From Micromonospora sp. WMMD961 (GTDB lineage Bacteria; Actinomycetota; Actinomycetes; Mycobacteriales; Micromonosporaceae): a stretch of 64,000 nt of DNA. This document shows, one piece after another, positions 40,496 through 49,794 of the stretch. Made by a program: the position numbers and the translations under genes. The notes beneath the pieces are model-generated. The model was not told where the DNA came from and searched no databases. It saw only the letters and a list, made by a program, of their open reading frames with translations. The DNA lies in the NCBI RefSeq assembly GCF_029626145.1, contig NZ_JARUBJ010000002.1, forward strand, positions 4,995,501 to 5,059,500, in the 5' to 3' direction. Every line of letters starts with the position of its first letter. The stretch's first letter is position 1.

Positions 40496-41347
40496 ATGGA
40501 GATGGTGGAGAGCTTCGGCAGCTTCCTCAGGGCACGCCGGGCTGGGCTCACTCCCGAGCAGCTCGGGCTACCGGCCGGCGAGAAGCGCCGGGTGGCCGGC
40601 CTACGCCGGGAGGAGGTAGCGCTGCTGGCGGGCGTCAGCGTCGACTACTACACCCGTCTCGAGCAGGGCCGAGAGGACCGACCGTCGGAGTCGGTCGTCA
40701 ACGCCCTTGCCCGGGTCCTCCTGCTCGACGGCGACGAGGACGCCTTGCACTACTTCCGAATGCTCGCGCTGCGGCCGTCAAGGGTCTCGGTACGGCCCCG
40801 GCACGTTCCGGTCAGCCCGGTGATCAACGCGCTGATCAGCAAATGGGACGATGTGCCCGCGTACGTTCTGAACCGACGGTGCGACGTGATCGCGAGCAAT
40901 CCTCTTGGCCGCGCCCTGTTCGCCGGATACCCGCACAGCACCAGCCTGGCCCGGTTCATCTTCCTCGACGAGGGCGCCCGCGGGTTCTACGGCGACTGGC
41001 AGATGATGGCGTTGGCCACCGCGGCCTCGCTGCGCAACAGCATCGGAGCCGACCCGCAGGACCCGGACATGATCCAGCTGATCGGTGAACTGTCAGTCAG
41101 CAGCGCCGAGTTCCGGAAGATGTGGTCGAAGGCCCTGGTGCAGCGCCGGACCCGCGGTCCGGTGACCATCCACCACCCTCTGGTCGGGCAGCTCGATCTC
41201 CGATGGGAGACGTTGACCCTCAACGGCACCCCAGACTACGAGCTCAAGCTCTATGTGCCGGCGAACGAGAAGACAGCAGAAGCCGTGGCACTGCTCGGGA
41301 GCCTGGCCGCTGGCTCATCGGCCGACGTCGGGGAGGCGGCAGTCTAG
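40496..41347 (+). CDS. XRE-family regulator with MmyB-like ligand domain
   Basis: A 283-aa paralogue of the regulator at 19273: helix-turn-helix RRVAGLRREEVALLAGVSV, YYTRLEQGREDRPSESVVN, and the MmyB domain AYVLNRRCDVIASNPLGRA, FIFLDEGARGFYGDWQMMA. The ATG at 40496 follows GAATGAAGGG. It lies between an MFS exporter and an SDR/aldo-keto-reductase pair, in the same direction, so any of these may be its targets. Confidence 0.87.
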   Translation: MEMVESFGSFLRARRAGLTPEQLGLPAGEKRRVAGLRREEVALLAGVSVDYYTRLEQGREDRPSESVVNALARVLLLDGDEDALHYFRMLALRPSRVSVRPRHVPVSPVINALISKWDDVPAYVLNRRCDVIASNPLGRALFAGYPHSTSLARFIFLDEGARGFYGDWQMMALATAASLRNSIGADPQDPDMIQLIGELSVSSAEFRKMWSKALVQRRTRGPVTIHHPLVGQLDLRWETLTLNGTPDYELKLYVPANEKTAEAVALLGSLAAGSSADVGEAAV

Positions 41348-41782
41348 CGGCCATTGCGGCGGCGTCCGGCGCTCGAAGCGATGATTCGGCCGTACTCCTG
41401 CGCCGCCTTGACCACGGGTGGCCAGGGCAGTGGTGACCAGGGAAATGGTTGAGTTTGGGCCCCGGCGGGGCCGGCGAGCGGTAGCTTGACCTTGGCGCTA
41501 CCGGGCCGTAGCCGTGGCCGGCTGTCTACCGACGTCAGGTCACTCCCACCACTCGCACCGACGCGCCCCGCTCTGCCTGGGTGTGTCGTACCCACGGTCT
41601 GCCACGACCTGCCACCGCAGCAGGAACGGACCTAGCCTCGAGGATGGCATTCCGCTCGCAGGGAGCCAGACGAGGGGAGTTGACCCGCTGCCGGGGCGGT
41701 CAGGCGCACTTTGCTCGCCGGGCTACGTCCCCGGGGCCGGTTCCGGCTCGCCTCGAACATTCCTCAGAAGGAGTGACAACCC
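41348..41782. other. 435-bp intergenic region
   Basis: No gene supported. On the minus strand a frame ending at 41344 reads WPPVVKAAQEYGRIIASSA but has no start or family. The right end holds AGAAGGAG (41766-41773), the ribosome site of the SDR gene, and a TTGACC near 41680 that could be part of a promoter. Confidence 0.35.
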
Positions 41783-42613
41783 GTGTCAGTTTGGTTCATC
41801 ACCGGTGCGTCGCGTGGCCTCGGTGCCCAGATCGTCCGGGAGGCGCTGGCCGCGGGGCACCAGGTCGTGGCCGGCGCCCGTAATCCGCAGCACGTCGCGG
41901 AGCAGTTCGGGCCCTCCGATGCGCTGCTGCCGGTGGCCCTCGACGTGACCGACCCCGGTCAGGTTGCCGCAGCCGTGAAGCGGGCCCGCGAAGGGTTCGA
42001 ACGCATCGACGTACTCGTGAACAACGCAGGCTTCAGCGTGCTCGGCGCCGTCGAGGAGATCTCGGACGCAGAGGCGCTGGCGATGTTCGAGGTCAACGTC
42101 TTCGGGGTCCATCGGGTGACCCGTGCCGTGCTGCCGACCATGCGCGAGCAGCGATCCGGCCGAATCATCAACATCGGCTCGGTGGGCGGCTTCGCCGCAG
42201 TGGCATCGTCCGGCCTCTATGGTGCGACGAAGTTCGCCCTGGAGGCGATCAGTGAGGCACTCGACCTGGAAGCCCGGGACCTCGGCATCTACACCACCGT
42301 CATCGAGCCCGGGGCGTTCCGCACCGACTTCCTCACCCCGCAGAGCATGCGGCTCGCCGCGACGGTCATCGACGACTATGCGGCGACCGCCGGGGCGGCG
42401 CGCACGGCCTTCTCGACGGCGAACGGACAGCAGCCGGGCGACCCCGCCAAGGCGGCCCGGGCGATTCTCACGCTCACCGATCTCGAAGATCCGCCCATCC
42501 GGCTCCAACTCGGCTCCGACAGCATCGCCCGCGTGCAGGGCAAGCTCGCCCGGGTGGCCGACGATCTCGCCCGGTGGCGACACCTGGGTGAGGCGACGAA
42601 CTTCGAAGCATGA
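41783..42613 (+). CDS. short-chain dehydrogenase/reductase (SDR)
   Basis: A 276-aa classical SDR: cofactor motif TGASRGLG near the N-terminus, NNAG in VLVNNAGFS, catalytic Ser in NIGSVGGFA and YGATK as the YxxxK motif. The long C-terminal region resembles SDRs acting on lipophilic alcohols or ketones. The GTG at 41783 has AGAAGGAG nine bases upstream. An aldo/keto reductase gene follows after 10 bp, clearly in the same operon. Confidence 0.9.
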   Translation: MSVWFITGASRGLGAQIVREALAAGHQVVAGARNPQHVAEQFGPSDALLPVALDVTDPGQVAAAVKRAREGFERIDVLVNNAGFSVLGAVEEISDAEALAMFEVNVFGVHRVTRAVLPTMREQRSGRIINIGSVGGFAAVASSGLYGATKFALEAISEALDLEARDLGIYTTVIEPGAFRTDFLTPQSMRLAATVIDDYAATAGAARTAFSTANGQQPGDPAKAARAILTLTDLEDPPIRLQLGSDSIARVQGKLARVADDLARWRHLGEATNFEA

Positions 42614-42623
42614 AGAAGGAATC

Positions 42624-43600
42624 ATGAAGCACATCTCCCTCGGTACACTCGACGTCGGCCGCGTCGGCCTGGGCGCCATGAGCATGTCGGCCTACTACAC
42701 CGGGGCCGGCAGCGACGAAGCCGAGTCGATCCGGGCGATCCACCGAGCGCTCGACCTCGGCGTGACCTTCGTGGACACCGCGGAAATCTACGGACCGTTC
42801 GTCAACGAGGAACTCGTCGGCCGTGCCATCGCAGGGCGGCGGGACGAAGTGGTTCTCGCGACCAAGTTCGGCCTCTACTCACACGTCGACGAGCCGCGGT
42901 ACGCCGTCGACTCCAGCCCAACCAACATCCGCCATGCCGTCGACGGGTCGCTCAAACGGCTCGGCACGGATCACATCGACCTGTATTACCAACACCGGGT
43001 CGACCCGAACACCCCGATCGAGGAGGTGATGGCGCACTCGCCGATCTCGTGCAGGCCGGGAAGGTGCGACATGTCGGCCTCTCCGAGGCGAGCGCCGCAA
43101 CGATCCGCCGCGCGCACGCCGTACACCCGGTCGCCGCGCTGCAGACCGAGTACTCACTCTGGACCCGCGACGCCGAGGCGGAAATCCTGCCGACGCTGCG
43201 CGAGCTGGGCATCGGCTTCGTCGCCTACTCCCCGCTAGGGCGAGGCTTCCTCACTGGAGCCATTCGCTCGACCGCGGACTTCGCCGCCGACGACTTCCGG
43301 AAGAACAATCCGCGGTTCATGGGCGAGAACTTTCAGCGGAACCTCGCCCTGGTCGACGAGATCGAATCCGTGGCGCGGGATGCCGCCGCGACGCCTGCCC
43401 AGATCGCGCTCGCGTGGTTGCTGGCACAAGGGGACGACATCGCGGTCATTCCCGGGACGAAGCGCGCCTCTCGGGTTGAGGAGAACGTCGTGGCGGACAC
43501 GGTGAGGTTGACGGCGGCGCAGCTCGCAAAGCTCGGCTCGCTCGCCCCAGCCATCGGTGACCGATACACGGTGGACGGCCTCGCCGCGATCGACACCTGA
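42624..43600 (+). pseudogene. aldo/keto reductase interrupted by a one-base frameshift
   Basis: The ATG at 42624 starts an NADPH-dependent aldo/keto reductase: Asp and Tyr in VDTAEIYGPF, Lys in LATKFGL and the active-site His in DLYYQHRVDP. At 43031-43032 the frame is lost. Adding one G restores the expected GALADLVQAGKVRHVGLSE, and the rest (43049-43600) is intact, through FVAYSPLGRGFLTGAI and PGTKRASRVEENV. Corrected length is about 325 aa. A single base in a short G run could be a sequencing error; if real, the gene is dead. It follows the SDR gene in the same operon. Confidence 0.8.
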
Positions 43601-43810
43601 TCGGCCGACCTGCTGTCAGGCGCTCAATCTACCAACAGTGACATCGCCGGAGCGTCCGCGGCGGCGGCAGCGCCGCGGACGCTCCGGGTCCCCCTCCGGC
43701 CCGCCGACGACACGAACTATTACGAAGGAGGCGGTCGTCGCCGGCGACGGTCGGGAGCGACGCGACCAGGCCAGCTACCGCGTGGGATATCTGGTGGAGC
43801 GTTCCGATGA

Positions 43811-44233
43811 GTAATCCCGGCACAACTAGGCGACCACCCATCACCCGCCATCACCGCCGCCCGCGCGACCATCACCGACTGCGACACGAAACTTCAGCGC
43901 TACCGAGCGGCCCTCGACGCCGGCGCCGACCCCTCGATCGTCAGCAACTGGATAGCCCAGACACAAGCTGAACGGACCCGAGCCGAAACCGAGCTGCACA
44001 CGGGGACCTCCGCCGCACCACGCCGAATGACCCAGGCAGAGATCACCGCGCTGGTTCACGCCCTCGGGAACATCGTCACCGTGCTCCGCGACGCGGATCC
44101 CGCCGACAAAGCCGAGGTCTACCGCCAGCTCGGCCTGCGGCTGACATACCACCCCGAAGCGCAAACGGTGCACGCTGAAACCGATCTCAGCGCGCACCGC
44201 GGGCCTATGGGTCGTGTCCGAGGGGGGACTTGA
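43811..44233 (+). pseudogene. C-terminal fragment of a large serine recombinase
   Basis: The plus-strand frame reads ITAARATITDCDTKLQRYR, AALDAGADPSIVSNWIAQT, ERTRAETELHTG and DADPADKAEVYRQLGLRLT, which is the coiled-coil and C-terminal tail of large serine integrases with a zinc-ribbon domain. The catalytic Ser domain and zinc ribbon are missing; the frame is closed upstream by a TGA just before 43811. The fragment runs into the 3' end of the tRNA-Leu gene, a usual integration target. It is probably the trace of an integrated element. Confidence 0.75.
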
Positions 44234-44298
44234 ACCCCCACGCCCTATACGGGCACTAGCACCTCAAGCTAGCGCGTCTGCCATTCCGCCACCCGGAC
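44215..44298 (-). tRNA. tRNA-Leu (anticodon GAG)
   Basis: On the minus strand: acceptor GTCCGGG pairing with CTCGGAC (one G-T pair), D-arm GGCGGAATGGCAGACGC, anticodon stem CTAGC/GCTAG with loop TTGAGGT (anticodon GAG, reads CUC/CUU), long variable arm CCC-GTATA-GGG typical of class II tRNAs, and T-arm GGGGGTTCAAGTCCCCC. The discriminator base is A, and CCA is not encoded. A serine-recombinase fragment abuts its 3' end, and it marks the change from decayed to intact gene content. Confidence 0.93.
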
Positions 44299-44529
44299 CT
44301 ACACGTTCAGCCTACCTCGCCGACCAGATGATCTTTCCATCCGATGGTCGGTACGGCGGGCCGCACGGGGAGTTACTGTACACGCCGCCCGTGGATCATG
44401 CACATCGCCTTCCGGTGCCCCGGTCTCGGTGCTCGCGCCGCTGGTCAAACCGCCTCGCGGGGCCTCACCGACACAGCACCGACGCGTGTCCGGGTAGCGT
44501 CGGCGGCCCTCTGACGGCAGCATTGCCAC

Positions 44530-46974
44530 GTGTCCCCTCCCTCCCCCCTCGCCGCCGTCCAGCATCGGGCCCTCGCCCTGCGCGCCGCGGGCGATCTCAG
44601 CGCCGCCCGGCAGCTGCTCGCGGAGGCTGTCGGGTCCCCTCCCCCGCCGTACAGCGACGACCACCCCGAGATGCTGCACACCGCTCATCTGCTGGCGCGG
44701 CTGCACCGGGAGGCGGATGATCCGCTCGGCTCCCGCCGGGTGTTGGAGGAGGCGTTCGCGACGGGCGAGCGGCGGTGGGAGCACTCCAACCCGGTCCTCC
44801 TCGCGATCGCCTTCGAACTCGCCGAGGTAGCGGAGGAACTGGGTAACCGGCACGAGGCCCGCCGCAACTACACCCGGGTCGCCACCGCCGGGCCCGCGGT
44901 GCTCGGGGAACACCACCCAGCGGTACGCGCCGCCCGCGACTACCTCGGCCCATCCGCGCCGACCCCGAGCGGGCAGCACGGCCCACCGCCCACGCCCACC
45001 CCGGAGCCGGTCAGTGCGGCACCCGATTCCAGCGCCCGGTCGGCGCTGTCCGGGCCGACGCTGTCCCTGGCGACGCTCGCCGCGATGCGCCCCTCCGCTG
45101 GCGGCCCGGCGGCCACCACCTCACCCTGGGCGCCGCCGCAACCGCCGTCCGCACCACGGTCAACCCCTGCGGGGGTACGCGCACCCACCGCACCCGACAA
45201 CGCCGCCACGGCCCCGGCTTCAGCACCTCCGGTGCGGCCCGTCCCGCCGGCACCTACCTCGACCTCATCGACGCAGCCGGCGCCTCCTCCTACGGTGAGC
45301 CGGCCGCCTGGGCCGGCGGTCCAGAGCCGGCAGCCCAGGTCGAGTCCGGAGATCCCGCCGCCCACGCGGACGCCTGGAAGCCAGCCGCGCACGCCGACGC
45401 CGACTCCTGGAAGCCAGCCGCCCACGCCGAGGCCGACTCCTGGAAGCCAGCCGCCCACGCCCACACCGACGCCCGGAAGCCAGCCGACCAGACCGACGGC
45501 CGGAAGCCCGCTGCCCAGGCCCAGGTCCGAAAGCCAGCCGTTGCAGTCCTCCGAGCAGCAACCCTCACACCGACCACCAAACGGACCCTCCGTGGCGCCG
45601 CGTCAGCGGGTCTCCGACCACCCGACCGCCGACGGCGCACACCGCCCGGCGGCCCCGACCGCCCCGATACCGGCGTCCCGCTGGGACGAACCCACGATCC
45701 AGGTACGGCAGATCGAACCGCTGCTCGCCGAGGAGGCCGCCCGGACGCAGGCCAGACCAACCGGGCCGGACGCATCGGTCGACGCGCCCGGTGTCGAGGC
45801 GACGTCGCCGGGCGGGTCGGTGCCGACCAGGAGTCGCCCGAGGCCGGTGCGGCCGGTCGGCGGAGCGCCGGACCACCCGGTCAGCGCGCCACCCAGTCCC
45901 GCGCCACCCACCTCGGCCCCTCCCGTGCCGCCGTGGGGGTTGACCGCGCCTCCGTGGAGCCGCAGCGGCCCACCGCAGCCACTACCGAACGCCGGTGCCG
46001 ACGGCACTGAGCCGTCCGCGGACGTGGAGGACACCGGCAGCGAGGGTGAATCCGGGCTGGACATCTTCGACGCCGCGGCGGCGGCGCCGCAGCGGGCCCG
46101 TGCCGCGGCGTCCGACGAGACCGAGGTGTTCCCGGCCGTCACGCCGAGCAGTGGCCCAGCCGGCGGTTACGCCGGTCCGAGCCAGAACGTCACGGCTCAG
46201 CCGACCGCCCAGCCTGAACCGGCCGCCGCGCCGGCGCGCCCCGCGGCGACGCCGGTCGAGTCGACTCCGGCGGCCTGGTCCCCGGACGGCGGTGGCGCAG
46301 TGCCGATACCGCCGTCGAGCGTGCCGCGACCTACCCCCGAGCACCACCAGGAGCATCGTCCGGCCGCGGAGCACCACCCGAGCCCGGAGCACCACCCGGG
46401 TCAGGCGTTGTACCCGGGGCAGCAGTACCACCCGGCGCACGACCCGTACCGGCCGGCGTACGCCGACGAGGACGGCTCGGCGGGCCGCAACCGTGCGACG
46501 CTCATCGGGGCGGTGGTGGCGGCCGGGGTGGCCGTCGTGGCGGTGGCCGGGCTGGGTGCGGTGGTGCTGACCCGCGACGACCCGCCACCGGGCGGGACCG
46601 CGCCGACGGCGGTGGCAGCACCGGGGGTGGCGCCGACGGCGGCCGGGCCGCCGCCGGGGGACCTGAAGCTCCGGGACAACTCGACCACGATCACGCTGAC
46701 CTGGACGGACCCGTCCGGCGGCGCGGTGCCGTTCATGGTCGCGGCCGGACGGGCCGGGCAGGCGCTTGGGGTGATGGCCACCGTGGACCCGGGCCGCACC
46801 AGTTACACGGTCAACGGGTTGAACTCCCGAGTGGATCACTGCTTCACCGTGTTGGCGGTCTACTCCACGGACAGCTTCGCGACCTCGGGTCAGGTCTGCA
46901 CCGCCCGCGAGCGCAGTGCCTCGCCGAGTGGCGAGCCCTCGGGCCGACCGTCGCCAAGCCGACCCGGAACGTGA
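44530..46974 (+). CDS. TPR-like, proline-rich membrane protein with FN3-like C-terminus
   Basis: An 814-aa protein of unknown function. About residues 1-140 are helical repeats of TPR type (AVQHRALALRAAGDLSAAR, LLAIAFELAEVAEELGNRH). About 140-640 is a long low-complexity Pro/Ala/Thr/Ser region with a tandem repeat. One transmembrane helix follows at about 660-680 (LIGAVVAAGVAVVAVAGLG), then a fibronectin-III-like extracellular domain (TITLTWTDPSGGAVPFMVA, HCFTVLAVYSTDSFATSGQ). It is probably a single-pass surface protein linking a cytoplasmic interaction domain to the outside. The GTG at 44530 is the first in-frame start before the helical domain. The next gene's product also carries FN3 domains. 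Confidence 0.8.
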   Translation: MSPPSPLAAVQHRALALRAAGDLSAARQLLAEAVGSPPPPYSDDHPEMLHTAHLLARLHREADDPLGSRRVLEEAFATGERRWEHSNPVLLAIAFELAEVAEELGNRHEARRNYTRVATAGPAVLGEHHPAVRAARDYLGPSAPTPSGQHGPPPTPTPEPVSAAPDSSARSALSGPTLSLATLAAMRPSAGGPAATTSPWAPPQPPSAPRSTPAGVRAPTAPDNAATAPASAPPVRPVPPAPTSTSSTQPAPPPTVSRPPGPAVQSRQPRSSPEIPPPTRTPGSQPRTPTPTPGSQPPTPRPTPGSQPPTPTPTPGSQPTRPTAGSPLPRPRSESQPLQSSEQQPSHRPPNGPSVAPRQRVSDHPTADGAHRPAAPTAPIPASRWDEPTIQVRQIEPLLAEEAARTQARPTGPDASVDAPGVEATSPGGSVPTRSRPRPVRPVGGAPDHPVSAPPSPAPPTSAPPVPPWGLTAPPWSRSGPPQPLPNAGADGTEPSADVEDTGSEGESGLDIFDAAAAAPQRARAAASDETEVFPAVTPSSGPAGGYAGPSQNVTAQPTAQPEPAAAPARPAATPVESTPAAWSPDGGGAVPIPPSSVPRPTPEHHQEHRPAAEHHPSPEHHPGQALYPGQQYHPAHDPYRPAYADEDGSAGRNRATLIGAVVAAGVAVVAVAGLGAVVLTRDDPPPGGTAPTAVAAPGVAPTAAGPPPGDLKLRDNSTTITLTWTDPSGGAVPFMVAAGRAGQALGVMATVDPGRTSYTVNGLNSRVDHCFTVLAVYSTDSFATSGQVCTARERSASPSGEPSGRPSPSRPGT
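45361..45486 (+). repeat. imperfect tandem repeat in the proline-rich linker
   Basis: Three to four copies of a unit of about 33 bp ending CTGGAAGCCAGCCG, within the coding sequence, giving the peptide repeat TPGSQPPTPTP. Copies near 45361, 45388, 45421 and 45454 differ at a few positions, so the repeat could change length by slippage. Confidence 0.6.
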
Positions 46975-47145
46975 GCCGGCCTGAGCTGGGCTGAGCCGGG
47001 CGTCCACAACGCACACGCTCGGTATCCACAGGGGTGACCGTGCGGGTTCCCCCGCCACCAGCAGCGCCATATGATGGCACCCGGCTCAGGGGAGGGGTTG
47101 CCGCGAGGCGCGCCACCTGCCACGACTCAGGGGAGGCAGCCGGCT

Positions 47146-49767
47146 GTGGCCAGCATCGACGACGCCGTACGGTCCGACGCCCCCCGCTCCCGGTCCCGGC
47201 TTCGCGGTGGGCTGGTGACCGTCGGCACGGTGGCCGCTCTGCTGGCCGCGATGGGGTTGACGGTTCTCGGGTTGGGCGCGGCCGACAACGCGGTGGCCAA
47301 CTACGACGCGAGTTCCTGGCTGTGGAGCACGGCGCGCAGCGAGCTGGCCCGGGTCAACGGGGTGACCGCCCGGGTGGACACCCGCACCGAGATCCCCGGC
47401 GCCAACCGTCACCCGATGCAGGTCACCCAGACCGATCGGCTGCTGATCCTGCGCGACCTGCAGACGGGGCAGGTCAGCTCTCTGGACCTGGCGACCCTGC
47501 AACTCACCGCGACCACCAAGACGACCCCCGGCCTGGGCGTGAGTGTCGCCCTGCACGAGGATTCGGCGTTCGTGGTCGACGCCGTGCAGGGCATCGTGCG
47601 GCAGCTCGACCCGCGGTCGCTGGCCCCGGTCGGCGAGCCTGTCCGCTTTCCCCCGGGCATCGCCGGCGGCACCTTCGACGGTGCGGGTCGGCTGTGGATC
47701 GCGGTGCCCAGCGAGGGCACCGTCTCGGCGATCACCGCCGCCAAGCTGCCGTCCGCACCGGCCTCGGCCGCGCCCGACGGCGGTGGGATCAGCCCGGAGC
47801 GTGTCGAGTCGTACGACGTGGCCGAGGCGAGCCACGAGCTGGTGGTCTCCACCCTGGACGACGGTGTGGCGGTGCTCGACCGCACGGCCGGCAAGCTGGT
47901 GCGTGTGCAGCGCGGCGAGGTGCACCCGACGCCGTTGACACTGTCCGGCCCTGCGGCACTGCCGGCGCGCACCAGTGGGCCTCGGGTTCCGGTCACCGTG
48001 CCGGCCGATCGGCGGGTACTGGTGGTGGGTGACGGTGGGGAGGAGAGCGCGTTCACCGTGCCGGGCGAGGGGGATCGGCTCAGCGCGGCGGTGGCCTGGG
48101 CGGACCGGTTCTACTGCGCCGACGAGGCCACCGGCACGATCTACGCCTTCGACGGTGGCGGTCAGCTGGTCGAGACCATCGGCGGACGGGCGAACGGGCC
48201 GCTGGAGCTGGAGGTCCGGGAGAACCACCTGTTCATCAACGCCCCCGACTCGGCGACGGCCCGGGTGGTGGACGACAAGCACCAGGTGCGCGAGGTCGAC
48301 AAGTACGCCAACGACGTGCTCGGCGGCGACCCGCCCCCGGTTGCCCCGCCGCCCCCGCCGAAGAAGCCTCGGGTGGGTAAGCCGAGTGCTCCGCGCAGTG
48401 TGACCGCCTCGGCCGGCAACGCGCAGGCCCGGGTGAGCTGGCGGCCGGCGGCCGCCAACGGAGCCGAGATCATCAAGTACGTGGTGGAGGGCGCCGGCCA
48501 GCGTGTGGAGGTGGGCGCCAACCAGCGTGCGGTGGAGGTCAAGGGTCTGACCAACGGCGAGACGTACCGGTTCGCGGTGCACGCCGTGAACGCCAAGGGT
48601 GACGGTCCGCCGCGTAACAGCAACCCGGTGACTCCGACCGCCGCGGTGCCCGACCCGCCGGCGAGCGTCACCGCCCAGGAGCGGCCGGACGGCACGGTGC
48701 TGGTGAAGTGGCCGGCCGCGAACGGGCAGGGCAACACCATCGCGAGGTACGCGGTGACGGCCAGTTCGGCGGGGACGAACGCCCCGGCCGGCGAGTCGAC
48801 GAAGACGGAGCTGGTGGTGCCGGCCGGTGAGCTGGAGTTCGGCACCCAGTACGCGTTCACGGTGGTGGCGGTCAACAGTAAGGGCGCCGGGTCGGCGGCC
48901 TCGCCGGTGAGCAACACGGTGGTGCCCTTCGCGGCGCCCGGTCGGCCACTGAACCTGCGGGCCGGCACGGTCGCCAACCAGCCGGGCGCGGTGACGGTGC
49001 AGTGGGCGCCGGCCGAGGCGAACGGCCGGCCGGTGACGAAGTACCTGGTGGACGTCGGTGGGCGGGCCAGCGAGGTGACGGACACCCGGACGACTGTCAC
49101 CGGGCTCGGCAACGGCCAGAACGTCACGGTGAAGGTGAAGGCGGTCAACGAGGCGGGGCCCGGGCCGGAGGCCACCGCCACCGCACGCACGGTCGCCGAG
49201 CCCCGGGTCACGGTGACCGGTTCGTCGGCGACCGCCACCGGGGCGACGGTGACGTTCACAGTGGACGCCGGGGGCGGTCAGGCCACCTGTTCGCTGAGCA
49301 CGACGGGTGAGCCGGCGAAGGCCGGCGCGTGTTCCAGCATCACGATGACGGGCCTGACGCCGGGCACCAACTACACGTTCACGGTGACGGCCACCAACGC
49401 CGCCGGTAAGGGCACGGCGACGAGGGCGCAGAAGACGCAACCGCTGTACGGGATCGCGACCTGCAACAACGGGCCGGACGGCGACCAGCGCACCTATTGC
49501 AACAAAGAGGTCGACGGCCGCAACGGCAACGAGGTCTTCAAGGTCACCCGGCAGGACAACGACGAACAGGCCGGGTGGGCGAAGCCCGGCACCCGACTGC
49601 AGGCCTACTGCAAGAAGTCCGGTGAGGACGTCGACTCCTGGATCTACAACAACCAGAAGCGCAGCACCTGGTGGGTGCAGGTCGAGTTCAACGGGAAGAA
49701 CTACATTCCTTGGGCCTGGCTCAACCTGGAGGGCGGCGACAACATCAACGTCCTGCCCACCTGCTGA
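47146..49767 (+). CDS. secreted/anchored beta-propeller and fibronectin-III protein
   Basis: An 873-aa protein. A transmembrane or signal-anchor helix lies at about residues 25-50 (LVTVGTVAALLAAMGLTVL). A beta-propeller-like region follows (LLILRDLQTGQVSSLDLAT, VVDAVQGIVRQLDPRSLAP), then a proline hinge (PPPVAPPPPPKK), four fibronectin-III-type repeats (SAPRSVTASAGNAQARVSW, PDPPASVTAQERPDGTVLV and others), and a Cys-containing C-terminal domain. It is probably exported and membrane-anchored. The GTG at 47146 has GGGGAGG upstream. It precedes MoxR, DUF58 and TgpA-like genes with short gaps, so the four probably form one cell-envelope complex. Confidence 0.85.
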   Translation: MASIDDAVRSDAPRSRSRLRGGLVTVGTVAALLAAMGLTVLGLGAADNAVANYDASSWLWSTARSELARVNGVTARVDTRTEIPGANRHPMQVTQTDRLLILRDLQTGQVSSLDLATLQLTATTKTTPGLGVSVALHEDSAFVVDAVQGIVRQLDPRSLAPVGEPVRFPPGIAGGTFDGAGRLWIAVPSEGTVSAITAAKLPSAPASAAPDGGGISPERVESYDVAEASHELVVSTLDDGVAVLDRTAGKLVRVQRGEVHPTPLTLSGPAALPARTSGPRVPVTVPADRRVLVVGDGGEESAFTVPGEGDRLSAAVAWADRFYCADEATGTIYAFDGGGQLVETIGGRANGPLELEVRENHLFINAPDSATARVVDDKHQVREVDKYANDVLGGDPPPVAPPPPPKKPRVGKPSAPRSVTASAGNAQARVSWRPAAANGAEIIKYVVEGAGQRVEVGANQRAVEVKGLTNGETYRFAVHAVNAKGDGPPRNSNPVTPTAAVPDPPASVTAQERPDGTVLVKWPAANGQGNTIARYAVTASSAGTNAPAGESTKTELVVPAGELEFGTQYAFTVVAVNSKGAGSAASPVSNTVVPFAAPGRPLNLRAGTVANQPGAVTVQWAPAEANGRPVTKYLVDVGGRASEVTDTRTTVTGLGNGQNVTVKVKAVNEAGPGPEATATARTVAEPRVTVTGSSATATGATVTFTVDAGGGQATCSLSTTGEPAKAGACSSITMTGLTPGTNYTFTVTATNAAGKGTATRAQKTQPLYGIATCNNGPDGDQRTYCNKEVDGRNGNEVFKVTRQDNDEQAGWAKPGTRLQAYCKKSGEDVDSWIYNNQKRSTWWVQVEFNGKNYIPWAWLNLEGGDNINVLPTC

Positions 49768-49794
49768 ACCACCAGGCGAGGAGCACCACCGACC

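Noticed and set aside
41344..41595. A minus-strand ORF with VVKAAQEYGRIIAS as a Tn3-type transposase tail
   Set aside because: The resemblance covers fewer than ten residues and the expected downstream LRY block is missing.
1..44200. A phage or secondary-metabolite gene cluster
   Set aside because: No phage structural genes, polyketide/NRPS modules or intact integrase were found; only scattered redox enzymes, transporters and relics.
44216..44232. The end of the serine-recombinase frame inside the tRNA as a functional overlap
   Set aside because: The last codons only read through the tRNA-Leu 3' end on the opposite strand; they are not conserved recombinase sequence.
45361..45486. A CRISPR-like array in the repeated segment
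   Set aside because: The repeats are contiguous, in frame, and encode a Pro/Thr/Ser linker; there are no unique spacers of constant length and no cas genes.
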